Shown: piece by piece, positions 8,910 through 16,804 of the stretch
How positions within the stretch are numbered: the first letter of the stretch is position 1
Layout of the letters: every line of letters starts with the position of its first letter
Translations under genes and position numbers: made by a program
NCBI GenBank assembly: GCA_035405785.1
Contig: DAONJS010000009.1
Location: 44,520 to 108,519, forward strand
Length of the DNA: 64,000 nucleotides
Direction of reading: 5' to 3'
Origin: BPGX01 sp035405785
GTDB taxonomy: Bacteria; Bacteroidota; Bacteroidia; B-17B0; Aurantibacillaceae
The notes under the pieces: model-generated
Seen by the model: the letters and a program-made list of their open reading frames with translations, nothing else
Told to the model about the DNA's origin: nothing
The model's database searches: none

Positions 8910-8917
8910 TAAATTTG
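8910..8917 (+). promoter_or_regulatory. -7 promoter element upstream of clpC
   Basis: TAAATTTG is a perfect match to TAnnTTTG; no clear TTTG at -33 is seen. It would give a leader of about 115 bases before the clpC ATG. The 254-base gap (8785-9038) otherwise shows only AT-rich sequence. Confidence 0.45.
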
Positions 8918-9038
8918 CAGTTAAAACTTAAATACTCTTTTGAATAAAAAAATTTTTATTACCCATTTTTTTGGCAGATATTTGCCGCAAACCAAATGTG
9001 GTATAAAATTTGAAACTAAAACATAAAAATAAGATATT

Positions 9039-11585
9039 ATGAATTATAAATTATCACCAAAAGTAAAGCAATCTTTTGAAATAGCTACAGATGAAGCAAG
9101 AGCATCTGGTAGTTCTGCTATTACACTTGAACATATAGTTTTAGGTATATTAAAGCAAGGTTCTAATAAAGCCACTGCCATTATTTCCAAATTGGGAGTT
9201 AATGTAAATGATTTAATAGCAGAATTAGAACAAATGACACCTGTTAACCCTAACAAACAACAGGTTGTAAGAAAAGAAATTCCTTTAAACAAAGAAGTTG
9301 AAACAGTTATTCGTCTTGCACTTTTACATGCAAAAGAACTAAAAGATAATTTTGTTAGTACTGAACATATTATTCTAACTATTTTATCAGGAGAAAGTAA
9401 TGTGAGAACAGTATTTAATAAAATGGGTATTGATGAAAGTTCATTTTTACAAGAATTAAAAAAAGAAATAGGAGATGGGCCATCACCTTCTGAAAAAATG
9501 AGAAATGCTCTGTCTGATGACGATGAAGAAGAACATATTCCTTCCAGCGGACCTGGTAAAAAAACAGAAACAAAAAGTAAAACACCTGTTCTTGACAATT
9601 TTGGTAGAGATTTAACTAAAATGGCAGAAGAAGGTAAATTAGACCCTGTTGTTGGAAGAGAAAAAGAAATTGAACGAGTAGCACAAATTTTATCTCGCAG
9701 AAAAAAGAATAATCCCATTTTAATTGGTGAGCCGGGAGTTGGAAAATCTGCTATTGCAGAAGGTTTAGCATTAAGAATAATTCAAAGAAAAGTACCTCGT
9801 GTATTGTATGGAAAAAGAATAGTTACTTTAGATTTAGCATCATTGGTAGCAGGTACTAAATATCGCGGTCAGTTTGAAGAAAGAATGAAAGCTGTTTTGA
9901 ACGAATTAGAAAAAAATCCTGATGTTATTTTATTCATAGACGAAATTCATACCATCATTGGTGCGGGTGGTGCAAGTGGTTCATTAGACGCCAGCAATAT
10001 GTTCAAACCTGCTTTGGCAAGAGGTGAAATACAATGCATTGGAGCAACAACTTTAGATGAATATCGTCAATACATTGAAAAAGATGGTGCTTTAGAAAGA
10101 CGCTTTCAAAAAGTAATGATTGAACCTACATCTATTGAAGAAACAATTCAAATTCTAAATAACATTAAAAGTAAATACGAAGCACATCATAATGTAGTTT
10201 ATACAGACGAAGCTATTAAAGCATGTGTAACCCTTACCTCTCGCTATATCACAGATAGATTTTTACCAGATAAAGCCATTGATGCATTAGATGAAGTAGG
10301 TGCAAGAGTACATATCAATAATATCAGTCAGCATGTACCACAGAATATTATTGAATTAGAGAAAAAAATTGAAGAAATCAGAGAGATTAAAAATCAGGTA
10401 GTAAAATCTCAAAAGTTTGAAGAAGCCGCAAGATTAAGAGATACTGAAAAACATTTATTAGCAGAATTAGAAGAAGCAAAAAGAAAATGGGATGAAGAAA
10501 CTAAAAATAATCCTGTAAAAGTAACAGAAGAAGATGTGGCAGAAGTTGTGTCAATGATGAGTGGAGTACCTGTAAGTAGAGTAGGTGAGTCCGAAAACAA
10601 AAAATTAGCCCGAATGGCAGAAGCATTGAAAGGTAAAGTTATTGGGCAAGAAGAAGCGGTTCAAAAGGTAGTAAAGGCCATTCAAAGAAACAGAGTTGGT
10701 CTTAAAGACCCTAATAAACCTATTGGTTCATTTATTTTCCTTGGACCAACCGGAGTTGGTAAAACACAATTAGCAAAAGAATTAGCCAAATATCTTTTTG
10801 ATTCAGAAGATGCACTGATTAGAATAGATATGAGTGAGTATATGGAAAAATTTTCTGTTACTCGCTTAATTGGTGCGCCTCCCGGTTATGTTGGCTATGA
10901 AGAAGGCGGACAACTTACCGAAAAAGTGAGAAGAAGACCTTATTCTATTGTGTTACTTGATGAAATTGAAAAAGCCCATCCAGATGTATTTAATATGTTA
11001 TTACAAGTATTAGATGATGGACAATTGACAGATAGTTTAGGCAGAAAAATAGATTTCAAAAACACTGTGATAATAATGACCTCAAATATAGGTGCAAGAC
11101 AACTTAAAGATTTTGGTCAAGGTGTAGGGTTTACAACTCAAGCAAAAAAAGAAAATGTAGAAGAACATAACAGAGGTGTTATTGAAAGTGCATTGAAAAA
11201 AGTTTTTGCACCTGAATTTCTAAACAGAGTTGATGATGTTATTATTTTCAATTCGCTTGAAAAAGAAGATATGAGCAAAATCATAGATATTGAATTACAA
11301 GGATTATTCAAAAGAATTTCAGAATTGGGCTATACACTTAAAATTACTGATAGAGCGAAAGAATATATTATTGAAAAAGGTTTTGACCCAAATTATGGTG
11401 CTCGTCCTCTTAAAAGAGCCATTCAAAAGTATATTGAAGATCCGCTTTCAGAGGAAATTATTAAAGGAGATGTGTTAGAAGGAGATGAAATAGAAATTGA
11501 TTATGATAAAGAAGAAGATAAAATCAAAGTAAATATTCAAAAGCCAAAAGCGAAAAGATCTAAAAAAGACGATAATAAAAATTAA
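9039..11585 (+). CDS. clpC: ClpC-type AAA+ unfoldase
   Basis: An 848-residue HSP100 chaperone that unfolds substrates for the ClpP peptidase. Order of domains: two Clp-N repeats (about 1-145), first AAA+ domain with Walker A GEPGVGKSA and Walker B VILFIDEIHT, a middle UVR-like helical hairpin (FEEAARLRDTEKHLLAELEE), second AAA+ domain with Walker A GPTGVGKTQ and Walker B IVLLDEIEKAH, and the D2-small domain. The UVR motif and length separate ClpC from ClpA and ClpB. No clpP is in the window. A strong terminator directly follows. Confidence 0.96.
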   Translation: MNYKLSPKVKQSFEIATDEARASGSSAITLEHIVLGILKQGSNKATAIISKLGVNVNDLIAELEQMTPVNPNKQQVVRKEIPLNKEVETVIRLALLHAKELKDNFVSTEHIILTILSGESNVRTVFNKMGIDESSFLQELKKEIGDGPSPSEKMRNALSDDDEEEHIPSSGPGKKTETKSKTPVLDNFGRDLTKMAEEGKLDPVVGREKEIERVAQILSRRKKNNPILIGEPGVGKSAIAEGLALRIIQRKVPRVLYGKRIVTLDLASLVAGTKYRGQFEERMKAVLNELEKNPDVILFIDEIHTIIGAGGASGSLDASNMFKPALARGEIQCIGATTLDEYRQYIEKDGALERRFQKVMIEPTSIEETIQILNNIKSKYEAHHNVVYTDEAIKACVTLTSRYITDRFLPDKAIDALDEVGARVHINNISQHVPQNIIELEKKIEEIREIKNQVVKSQKFEEAARLRDTEKHLLAELEEAKRKWDEETKNNPVKVTEEDVAEVVSMMSGVPVSRVGESENKKLARMAEALKGKVIGQEEAVQKVVKAIQRNRVGLKDPNKPIGSFIFLGPTGVGKTQLAKELAKYLFDSEDALIRIDMSEYMEKFSVTRLIGAPPGYVGYEEGGQLTEKVRRRPYSIVLLDEIEKAHPDVFNMLLQVLDDGQLTDSLGRKIDFKNTVIIMTSNIGARQLKDFGQGVGFTTQAKKENVEEHNRGVIESALKKVFAPEFLNRVDDVIIFNSLEKEDMSKIIDIELQGLFKRISELGYTLKITDRAKEYIIEKGFDPNYGARPLKRAIQKYIEDPLSEEIIKGDVLEGDEIEIDYDKEEDKIKVNIQKPKAKRSKKDDNKN

Positions 11586-11590
11586 ATGAA

Positions 11591-11620
11591 AGAGGGGCAA
11601 CATCAGTTGCCTCTTTTTTT
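11591..11620 (+). terminator. Rho-independent terminator after clpC
   Basis: An 11-bp stem with two G-T pairs (AGAGGGGCAAC with GTTGCCTCTTT), a 4-base loop ATCA and a run of T residues begins 6 bases after the clpC stop codon. Confidence 0.88.
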
Positions 11621-11676
11621 TAAATATATCAAAATATTGAGATTTATTTAAACATGAATTTAAAAAATATATACAA

Positions 11677-12390
11677 ATGAAATACAAAAGAGTACTATTA
11701 AAATTATCAGGAGAATCTCTAATGGGAAGTAAAAATTTTGGGATTGATGAAACTAAATTATTAGAATATGCAAATGAAATTAAATCTATTCACGACATTG
11801 GTTGTCAAGTTGCTATTGTAATTGGAGGTGGCAATATCTTTAGAGGCGTACAAACACAAAAAAATCACATTATTGACAGAGTTCAGGGTGATTATATGGG
11901 AATGCTTGCCACTGTAATCAATGCAATGGCTATTCAATCTACATTAGAATCAATAGGCGTTCCTACTCGTTTGCAAAGTGCTATTAAAATGGAACAAATT
12001 TGTGAACCATTTATTCGCAGAAGGGCCGTTAGGCACTTGGAAAAAGGCAGAGTAGTTATCTTTGGTGCTGGTACTGGAAATCCATATTTTACAACAGATA
12101 CAGCCGCAACGCTCAGAGCCATTGAAATAGAAGCAGATGTTATTATTAAAGGCACAAGAGTAGATGGTATTTACTCTTCAGATCCTGAAAAAAATCAAGA
12201 TGCTGTAAAATACGAATTTATTACCTTTGATGAAGTATATGAAAAACAACTACAGGTAATGGATTTGACAGCATTTACATTGTGTAAAGAAAATAAATTG
12301 CCCATCATTGTTTTTGATATCAATAAAAAAGGGAATTTGCTGAAAATAATTCAAGGCGATGCTATTGGCACTCTTGTAAATAATCACTAA
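11677..12390 (+). CDS. pyrH: UMP kinase
   Basis: A 237-residue cytosolic kinase that makes UDP from UMP in pyrimidine synthesis. It has the amino-acid-kinase fold: KLSGESLMG at the N-terminus, the glycine-rich IVIGGGNIFRG, and GAGTGNPYFTTDTAATLRA at the nucleotide site. Length is typical. In many bacteria pyrH is followed by the ribosome recycling factor gene frr; here the next gene is an FAD dehydrogenase 33 bases downstream, so frr is elsewhere. Confidence 0.96.
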   Translation: MKYKRVLLKLSGESLMGSKNFGIDETKLLEYANEIKSIHDIGCQVAIVIGGGNIFRGVQTQKNHIIDRVQGDYMGMLATVINAMAIQSTLESIGVPTRLQSAIKMEQICEPFIRRRAVRHLEKGRVVIFGAGTGNPYFTTDTAATLRAIEIEADVIIKGTRVDGIYSSDPEKNQDAVKYEFITFDEVYEKQLQVMDLTAFTLCKENKLPIIVFDINKKGNLLKIIQGDAIGTLVNNH

Positions 12391-12423
12391 TTTTCATTTT
12401 TTCCGATATTTTTCTGTAATTAA

Positions 12424-14010
12424 ATGAGTAAAATTATTTCCATAATAATTCCGTATTTTAAAATTTTTGATGAAAATTATATCAGAGAAACAATTCAGCA
12501 AGAAACAGGTTTAAAAAATTTTCATTTTGTAATTCTTAAAAAAAGTATTGATGCCCGTAAGAAAAATATCTATTATCACTTAAAAGTTTTAGTTTCAAAA
12601 TCTGAAGTTGATTCTGAAGTTTTTTCATTTCAACCCAAATTTCAAAATATCAATAAATCGTCTCGGGTCGTACATATTATTGGTGCTGGGCCTGCAGGAT
12701 TATTTGCCGCATTGAAATGTTTAGAGTATGGTATAAAACCCGTTATTATTGAACAAGGAAAAAATGTAAAAGATAGAAGACGAGACCTTGCAAATATTAC
12801 TAAAAAAGGAGTAGTAAATCCGCATTCTAATTATTGTTTTGGAGAAGGCGGAGCTGGCACTTATAGTGATGGAAAATTATATACTCGTTCAAACAAAAGA
12901 GGTGATGTTGATGCTATATTAAAATATCTGGTTTATTTTGGTGCTTCATCTGAAATTTTAATTGATACTCATCCGCATATTGGAACAAACAAATTACCAC
13001 ACATTATTGAAAAAATTAGAGAAACAATTATAGAAAACGGAGGAGAAATTTACTTTCAACATCAATGGATTGATTTTACTTTAAATAATGACAAAAATAA
13101 AATCAAAACCATTATTGTAAAAAACTTAGTGGATAATCAAATTATTGAAATCCCTTGTGAAAATTTGATTGTAGCAACGGGGCACAGTGCAAGGTCAGTT
13201 TATTTAATGTTACATCAAAAAGGAATTTATCTTGAATTTAAGCCATTTGCAATAGGTGTAAGAGTTGAGCATCCACAAGATTGGATAGATACTATACAAT
13301 ATCATTGTAGTAATAATAATGAATTGCTTGATAAAAGAACATATTTACCGCCAGCTAGATATACATTAGTGCATACAGAAAATAATTTTAGTGCATTTTC
13401 CTTTTGTATGTGTCCAGGTGGAATAATTGCCCCATGTGCAACTGATGTCAGTGAAGTTGTAACAAATGGCTGGTCGCCAAGCAAAAGAAATAATCCATTT
13501 GCAAATAGTGGAATTGTAGTGAGTATCAAAGAAAATGTTTTAAAGGATGCAAAGAATAATCCATTAGCAGGAATGTATTATCAGCAAAGTATTGAACAAA
13601 AATGTTTTGATCTGGGTGGAAAAAATTTGTTTGCTCCAGCACAGCGATTGACAGATTTTATTTCAGAAAATACAAGTGCTTCTTTGCCGGATTGTTCTTA
13701 TAGACCAGGGATATCATCAGTAAATTTAAAGGAGTGTTTGCCAGAATATATTTTCTCATCGTTGAAAAAAGCATTTATTCAATTTGATAAAAAAATGAAA
13801 GGATTTATTACAGAATCTGCAGTAGTTGTAGCACCTGAAAGCAGAACATCGTCACCAGTTCGTATTCCAAGAGATAAAAATTCTTTTCAGCATTTACAAA
13901 TTAAAAATTTATATCCTTGTGCAGAAGGTGCAGGTTATGCAGGAGGTATTGTAAGTGCCGCTATTGATGGAGTGAATATAGTGAATGCTATTTCAGTTTT
14001 GAGTTTTTAG
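12424..14010 (+). CDS. FAD-dependent dehydrogenase (COG2509 type)
   Basis: A 528-residue flavoprotein. An N-terminal domain of about 80 residues precedes a Rossmann-type FAD-binding site (HIIGAGPAGLFAALKCLEYG, about 85-104, with E at the end of strand 2 in PVIIEQG). Downstream are the family blocks HSNYCFGEGGAGTYSDGKLY, GHSARSVYLML and the C-terminal second FAD motif LYPCAEGAGYAGGIVSAAID. This is the COG2509 group of uncharacterised FAD-dependent dehydrogenases; the substrate is not known. It may be co-transcribed with pyrH (33-base gap). No signal peptide. Confidence 0.85.
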   Translation: MSKIISIIIPYFKIFDENYIRETIQQETGLKNFHFVILKKSIDARKKNIYYHLKVLVSKSEVDSEVFSFQPKFQNINKSSRVVHIIGAGPAGLFAALKCLEYGIKPVIIEQGKNVKDRRRDLANITKKGVVNPHSNYCFGEGGAGTYSDGKLYTRSNKRGDVDAILKYLVYFGASSEILIDTHPHIGTNKLPHIIEKIRETIIENGGEIYFQHQWIDFTLNNDKNKIKTIIVKNLVDNQIIEIPCENLIVATGHSARSVYLMLHQKGIYLEFKPFAIGVRVEHPQDWIDTIQYHCSNNNELLDKRTYLPPARYTLVHTENNFSAFSFCMCPGGIIAPCATDVSEVVTNGWSPSKRNNPFANSGIVVSIKENVLKDAKNNPLAGMYYQQSIEQKCFDLGGKNLFAPAQRLTDFISENTSASLPDCSYRPGISSVNLKECLPEYIFSSLKKAFIQFDKKMKGFITESAVVVAPESRTSSPVRIPRDKNSFQHLQIKNLYPCAEGAGYAGGIVSAAIDGVNIVNAISVLSF

Positions 14011-14293
14011 TGTTGAGTTATTATGAGTTTGGAGTGCTAATGATATGTAAAAACATTCGTCATTGCGAGGGCTTTAGCCCGAAGCAATCTCGTAATTGTT
14101 ATGTGAATATTACTTTTGAGATTACTTCGCTTCGCTCGTAATGACGGTAAAACTCAAAATTCAAAATTATTGAAAATCTTTGCGTGCTTTGCGTCATTGA
14201 GGTTGTATGTTATCTCTTTTTCACTAAAAATTATTTGAACGGTAAAATAATTATTTGAACTGACAAAAATACCATCATTTTTCTCGTAAAAAG
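14011..14293. repeat. Intergenic repeat island between the FAD dehydrogenase and the LytM gene
   Basis: A non-coding gap holding, in order, TTTTGAG/TTTTTAG heptamers overlapping the preceding stop codon (to about 14034), the long inverted repeat listed separately (14058-14146), another ACTCAAAA stretch, and CTTTGCGTGCTTTGCGTC at 14178-14196. A relative of the last unit is found at 16729-16756. I see no gene here. Confidence 0.6.
14058..14146. repeat. Long inverted repeat, MITE-like, copy 1
   Basis: Outer arms CGTCATTGCGAG (14058-14069) and CTCGTAATGACG (14135-14146) pair with one mismatch. Inner arms GAAGCAATCTC and GAGATTACTTC also pair with one mismatch, with GGGCTTTAGCCC as a small hairpin between outer and inner left arms. 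A second copy lies at 61857-61942 with the same order of parts. No open frame is present, so it would be non-autonomous. Confidence 0.7.
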
Positions 14294-14325
14294 TTTGGAA
14301 ATATCATCAACTAACTTTTATATTG
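14294..14325 (+). promoter_or_regulatory. Promoter of the LytM gene
   Basis: TTTG (14294-14297) followed after 21 bases by TATATTG (14319-14325), a one-base-short match to the -7 element. The ATG lies only 8 bases further on. This promoter includes the TTG that would otherwise be read as an upstream start, which supports the ATG at 14334. Confidence 0.5.
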
Positions 14326-14333
14326 CCGCCCCA

Positions 14334-15233
14334 ATGAAAACTTTTTATTCCATATTTGCTTTTTTGTTTTTCTCATCTTATTGTTTTTCACAAAGTGCAG
14401 ATGAAGAAATTTTTATTCCAATAGATACCTCTAAAAAAACTTTGATTCAATCTAACCTAAATTCTCCTGAAGCATCTGCTTTTCTTGATGAAGAAGATGA
14501 AAGTGAATCTAATAATGAAATTGCTCAACTCTATGAAGATTTTGACAATTCAGTAGTTCATCAATACAAATATAAAGATGTATTTCAAACGAAAGACACA
14601 CTCATCATTCATTTTAATAATGAAAACTTTTGTATCCCTTTTGCAGGAAAAATAAATAGCTCTTATGGTTGGAGAAGGTATCGCCCACATTACGGAACTG
14701 ATATAGATTTAGAAAAAGGTGATAGTGTGAAATCTGCATTTGATGGAGTAGTGCGTTATGCTAATAAAAAGGTAAAAGGATATGGTCAAGTAATAGTCAT
14801 TCGTCATTTTAATGGATTAGAAACAGTATATGGACATTTATCTAAAATTCTTGTTAATCCTAATGATACAGTCAACGCAGGTGATATTATTGGATTAGGC
14901 GGTAGCACAGGGCGTTCAACTGGTCCTCATTTACATTTTGAAATAAGATGTTTGGGATTACCAATCAATTCAGAAGATATTATTGATTATGAACAACAAA
15001 AATTAAAAACAAATAAGTTCATTCTAACTAAAATAGATGCAGAAGAAACTTATAATCTTCGTTCAAAAAAATATCATCATTTAGTTAAAACAAAAGGTAT
15101 TTATATTGTGAGAAAAGGAGATACATTATCTAAAATATCAAGAAAAACAGGAGTGCCTTTATCAGTTATTCTCAAAAAAAATAAACTCAAAAAAACATCA
15201 GTATTAAAACCAGGTAGAAAATTATATTTATGA
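14334..15233 (+). CDS. M23 (LytM) peptidase with C-terminal LysM domain
   Basis: A 299-residue secreted cell-wall protein. A signal peptide (MKTFYSIFAFLFFSSYCFSQ) is followed by an acidic linker and then the M23 domain. Its zinc and catalytic residues are all present: HYGTDIDL, TVYGHLSK and HLHFEIR. The last 50 residues form a LysM peptidoglycan-binding domain (IVRKGDTLSKISRKTG). The expected role is cutting peptidoglycan cross-links. An in-frame TTG at 14295 is rejected as start because it lies in the promoter and would spoil the signal peptide. The stop codon overlaps the ATG of the following aminotransferase (ATGA). Confidence 0.92.
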   Translation: MKTFYSIFAFLFFSSYCFSQSADEEIFIPIDTSKKTLIQSNLNSPEASAFLDEEDESESNNEIAQLYEDFDNSVVHQYKYKDVFQTKDTLIIHFNNENFCIPFAGKINSSYGWRRYRPHYGTDIDLEKGDSVKSAFDGVVRYANKKVKGYGQVIVIRHFNGLETVYGHLSKILVNPNDTVNAGDIIGLGGSTGRSTGPHLHFEIRCLGLPINSEDIIDYEQQKLKTNKFILTKIDAEETYNLRSKKYHHLVKTKGIYIVRKGDTLSKISRKTGVPLSVILKKNKLKKTSVLKPGRKLYL

Positions 15234-16519
15234 GTACAATTCAACAAAAAGTATCAAGGGTTTCAACTCTTGCAGAAGGTATTATTGGTTCGGAAATAAT
15301 CAAATTAAACGGAGAAATAAATCAACTAAAATCAAAAGGTGTTCATATTTATAACCTTACTATTGGTGATTTTGATAGCAATATTTTTCCTATTCCTGAA
15401 AAATTAAAAGAAGAAATTGTTGCTGCATATAAAAATAATGAAACTAATTATCCACCCGCAGATGGTATTTTACCATTGCGTCAGGAAGTTAGCAAGTTAT
15501 TAAAAAGAAAACTTAATTTGGATTATAACGAAAATGAAATTTTGATAGCAGGTGGTGCTCGCCCAGTTATTTATGCAATTTATCAAACAATAGTAAATCC
15601 TGGTGAAAAAGTTGTATTTACAGTACCTTCTTGGAATAATAATCATTATACTTACTTAAGCAGAGCCGAAGCGATTGCAGTGCATACTACGCCTGAAAAT
15701 AATTTTATGCCTTTGGCAAAAGACATTGAACCATATATTAAAGAAGCATCTTTAATCGCATTATGTTCTCCACAAAATCCAACAGGTACAGTATTTGAAA
15801 AAAATCAATTAGAAGAAATTGTTTCACTTGTTTTATCAGAAAATCAAAGAAGAAAGCAAGAAGGATTAAAGCCATTGTTCATAATGTATGACCAAGTGTA
15901 TTGGGAACTCGTATACTCACCATTTCAACATTACAATCCTGTGAGTATAAATCCTGCAATGAAAGAATATACCATTTTTGTAGATGGGATTTCAAAATCT
16001 TTAAGTGCTACTGGAGTTAGAATTGGTTGGGCATTTGGACCATCAGATGTTATAGCAAAAATGCGTGCTATACTTACACATATAGGTGCTTGGGCTCCAA
16101 AAGCAGAACAGGTAGCAACAGCTAAATTTATGTCAAACACATCTGCTTATGATGAGTTTGTACAACATCAAAAATCTGAATTATACGAAAGATTAAAATT
16201 GTTTTACACAGGTATAAAACATTTACATCAAATGAATTTTCCTATTGATGTTATTCAACCACAAGCTGCCCTGTATCTTACTGTAAAATTAAATTTGAAA
16301 CATCGTAAAACTGAAGATGGTAAACATTTTTCAACATCAGAAGATATTTTGTACTTTCTATTGAATGAAGCCAACATTGCACTTGTGCCGTTCTATGCAT
16401 TTGGTAGTGATAAAGAATCAGAATGGTTTAGATTATCAGTTGGCACTTGTTCAAAACAAGATATTCCCGAAATATTATCAAGAATACACAGAGTATTAGA
16501 AAAAGTAAAGAAAGTTTAA
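15230..16519 (+). CDS. PLP-dependent aminotransferase, class I/II
   Basis: A 429-residue fold-type I aminotransferase. The pyridoxal-phosphate lysine lies in VDGISKSLSATGVRIGW; other conserved segments are NYPPADGILPLRQEV, CSPQNPTGTVFEKNQ (Asn of the PLP site), MYDQVYWELVY and the C-terminal WFRLSVGTCSKQD (Arg binding the substrate carboxylate). The substrate cannot be told from sequence; aspartate or an aromatic amino acid is common for this subgroup. The start codon overlaps the stop of the LytM gene, so they are translationally coupled although their roles look unrelated. Confidence 0.9.
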   Translation: MSTIQQKVSRVSTLAEGIIGSEIIKLNGEINQLKSKGVHIYNLTIGDFDSNIFPIPEKLKEEIVAAYKNNETNYPPADGILPLRQEVSKLLKRKLNLDYNENEILIAGGARPVIYAIYQTIVNPGEKVVFTVPSWNNNHYTYLSRAEAIAVHTTPENNFMPLAKDIEPYIKEASLIALCSPQNPTGTVFEKNQLEEIVSLVLSENQRRKQEGLKPLFIMYDQVYWELVYSPFQHYNPVSINPAMKEYTIFVDGISKSLSATGVRIGWAFGPSDVIAKMRAILTHIGAWAPKAEQVATAKFMSNTSAYDEFVQHQKSELYERLKLFYTGIKHLHQMNFPIDVIQPQAALYLTVKLNLKHRKTEDGKHFSTSEDILYFLLNEANIALVPFYAFGSDKESEWFRLSVGTCSKQDIPEILSRIHRVLEKVKKV

Positions 16520-16804
16520 AAAGTAAAATGCTGACGCTATCGGTCAGCATGTTGACCAAAAGCATCGGTAAGTGAAGAGTGAAAAGTGAATTATTTTTAA
16601 TTTTAAGTTTTTAATTTGTATTGTTTAGTTATATCGTCATTGTCCCGACGATAAATGTCGGGATGCTGATATGTATATATCGTCAGCACGTCATGTGCGT
16701 CGGCACTCATAACTCAAAACTAATTAAACTTTGCGTCTTAGCGTCTTCTCGGTAAAAGTTATATTAGTGGCTGAATATCAATTTCAAAATTTATCTTTCA
16801 AATA
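16520..16804. repeat. Intergenic island of hairpin repeats and heptamers
   Basis: Contains hairpin ATGCTGAC-GCTATCG-GTCAGCAT (16528-16550), AGTGAAG/AGTGAAA heptamers (16570-16592), hairpin CCCGAC-GATAAAT-GTCGGG (16644-16662), a longer TGCTGA...TCAGCA inverted repeat (about 16664-16688), ACTCAAAACT heptamers (about 16711-16722) and a CTTTGCGTCTTAGCGTC unit (16729-16756). The hairpins match those at 62064-62105. It sits between two convergent genes, so the first hairpin may also end the aminotransferase transcript. No gene seen. Confidence 0.65.

Noticed and set aside
9044..9718. A 224-residue open frame on the strand opposite clpC
   Set aside because: It is a shadow of the clpC reading frame, with Ser/Leu-rich low-quality composition and no domain; clpC is certain. 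The same applies to the other antisense frames inside lptD, pyrophosphatase, dabA and the T9SS genes.
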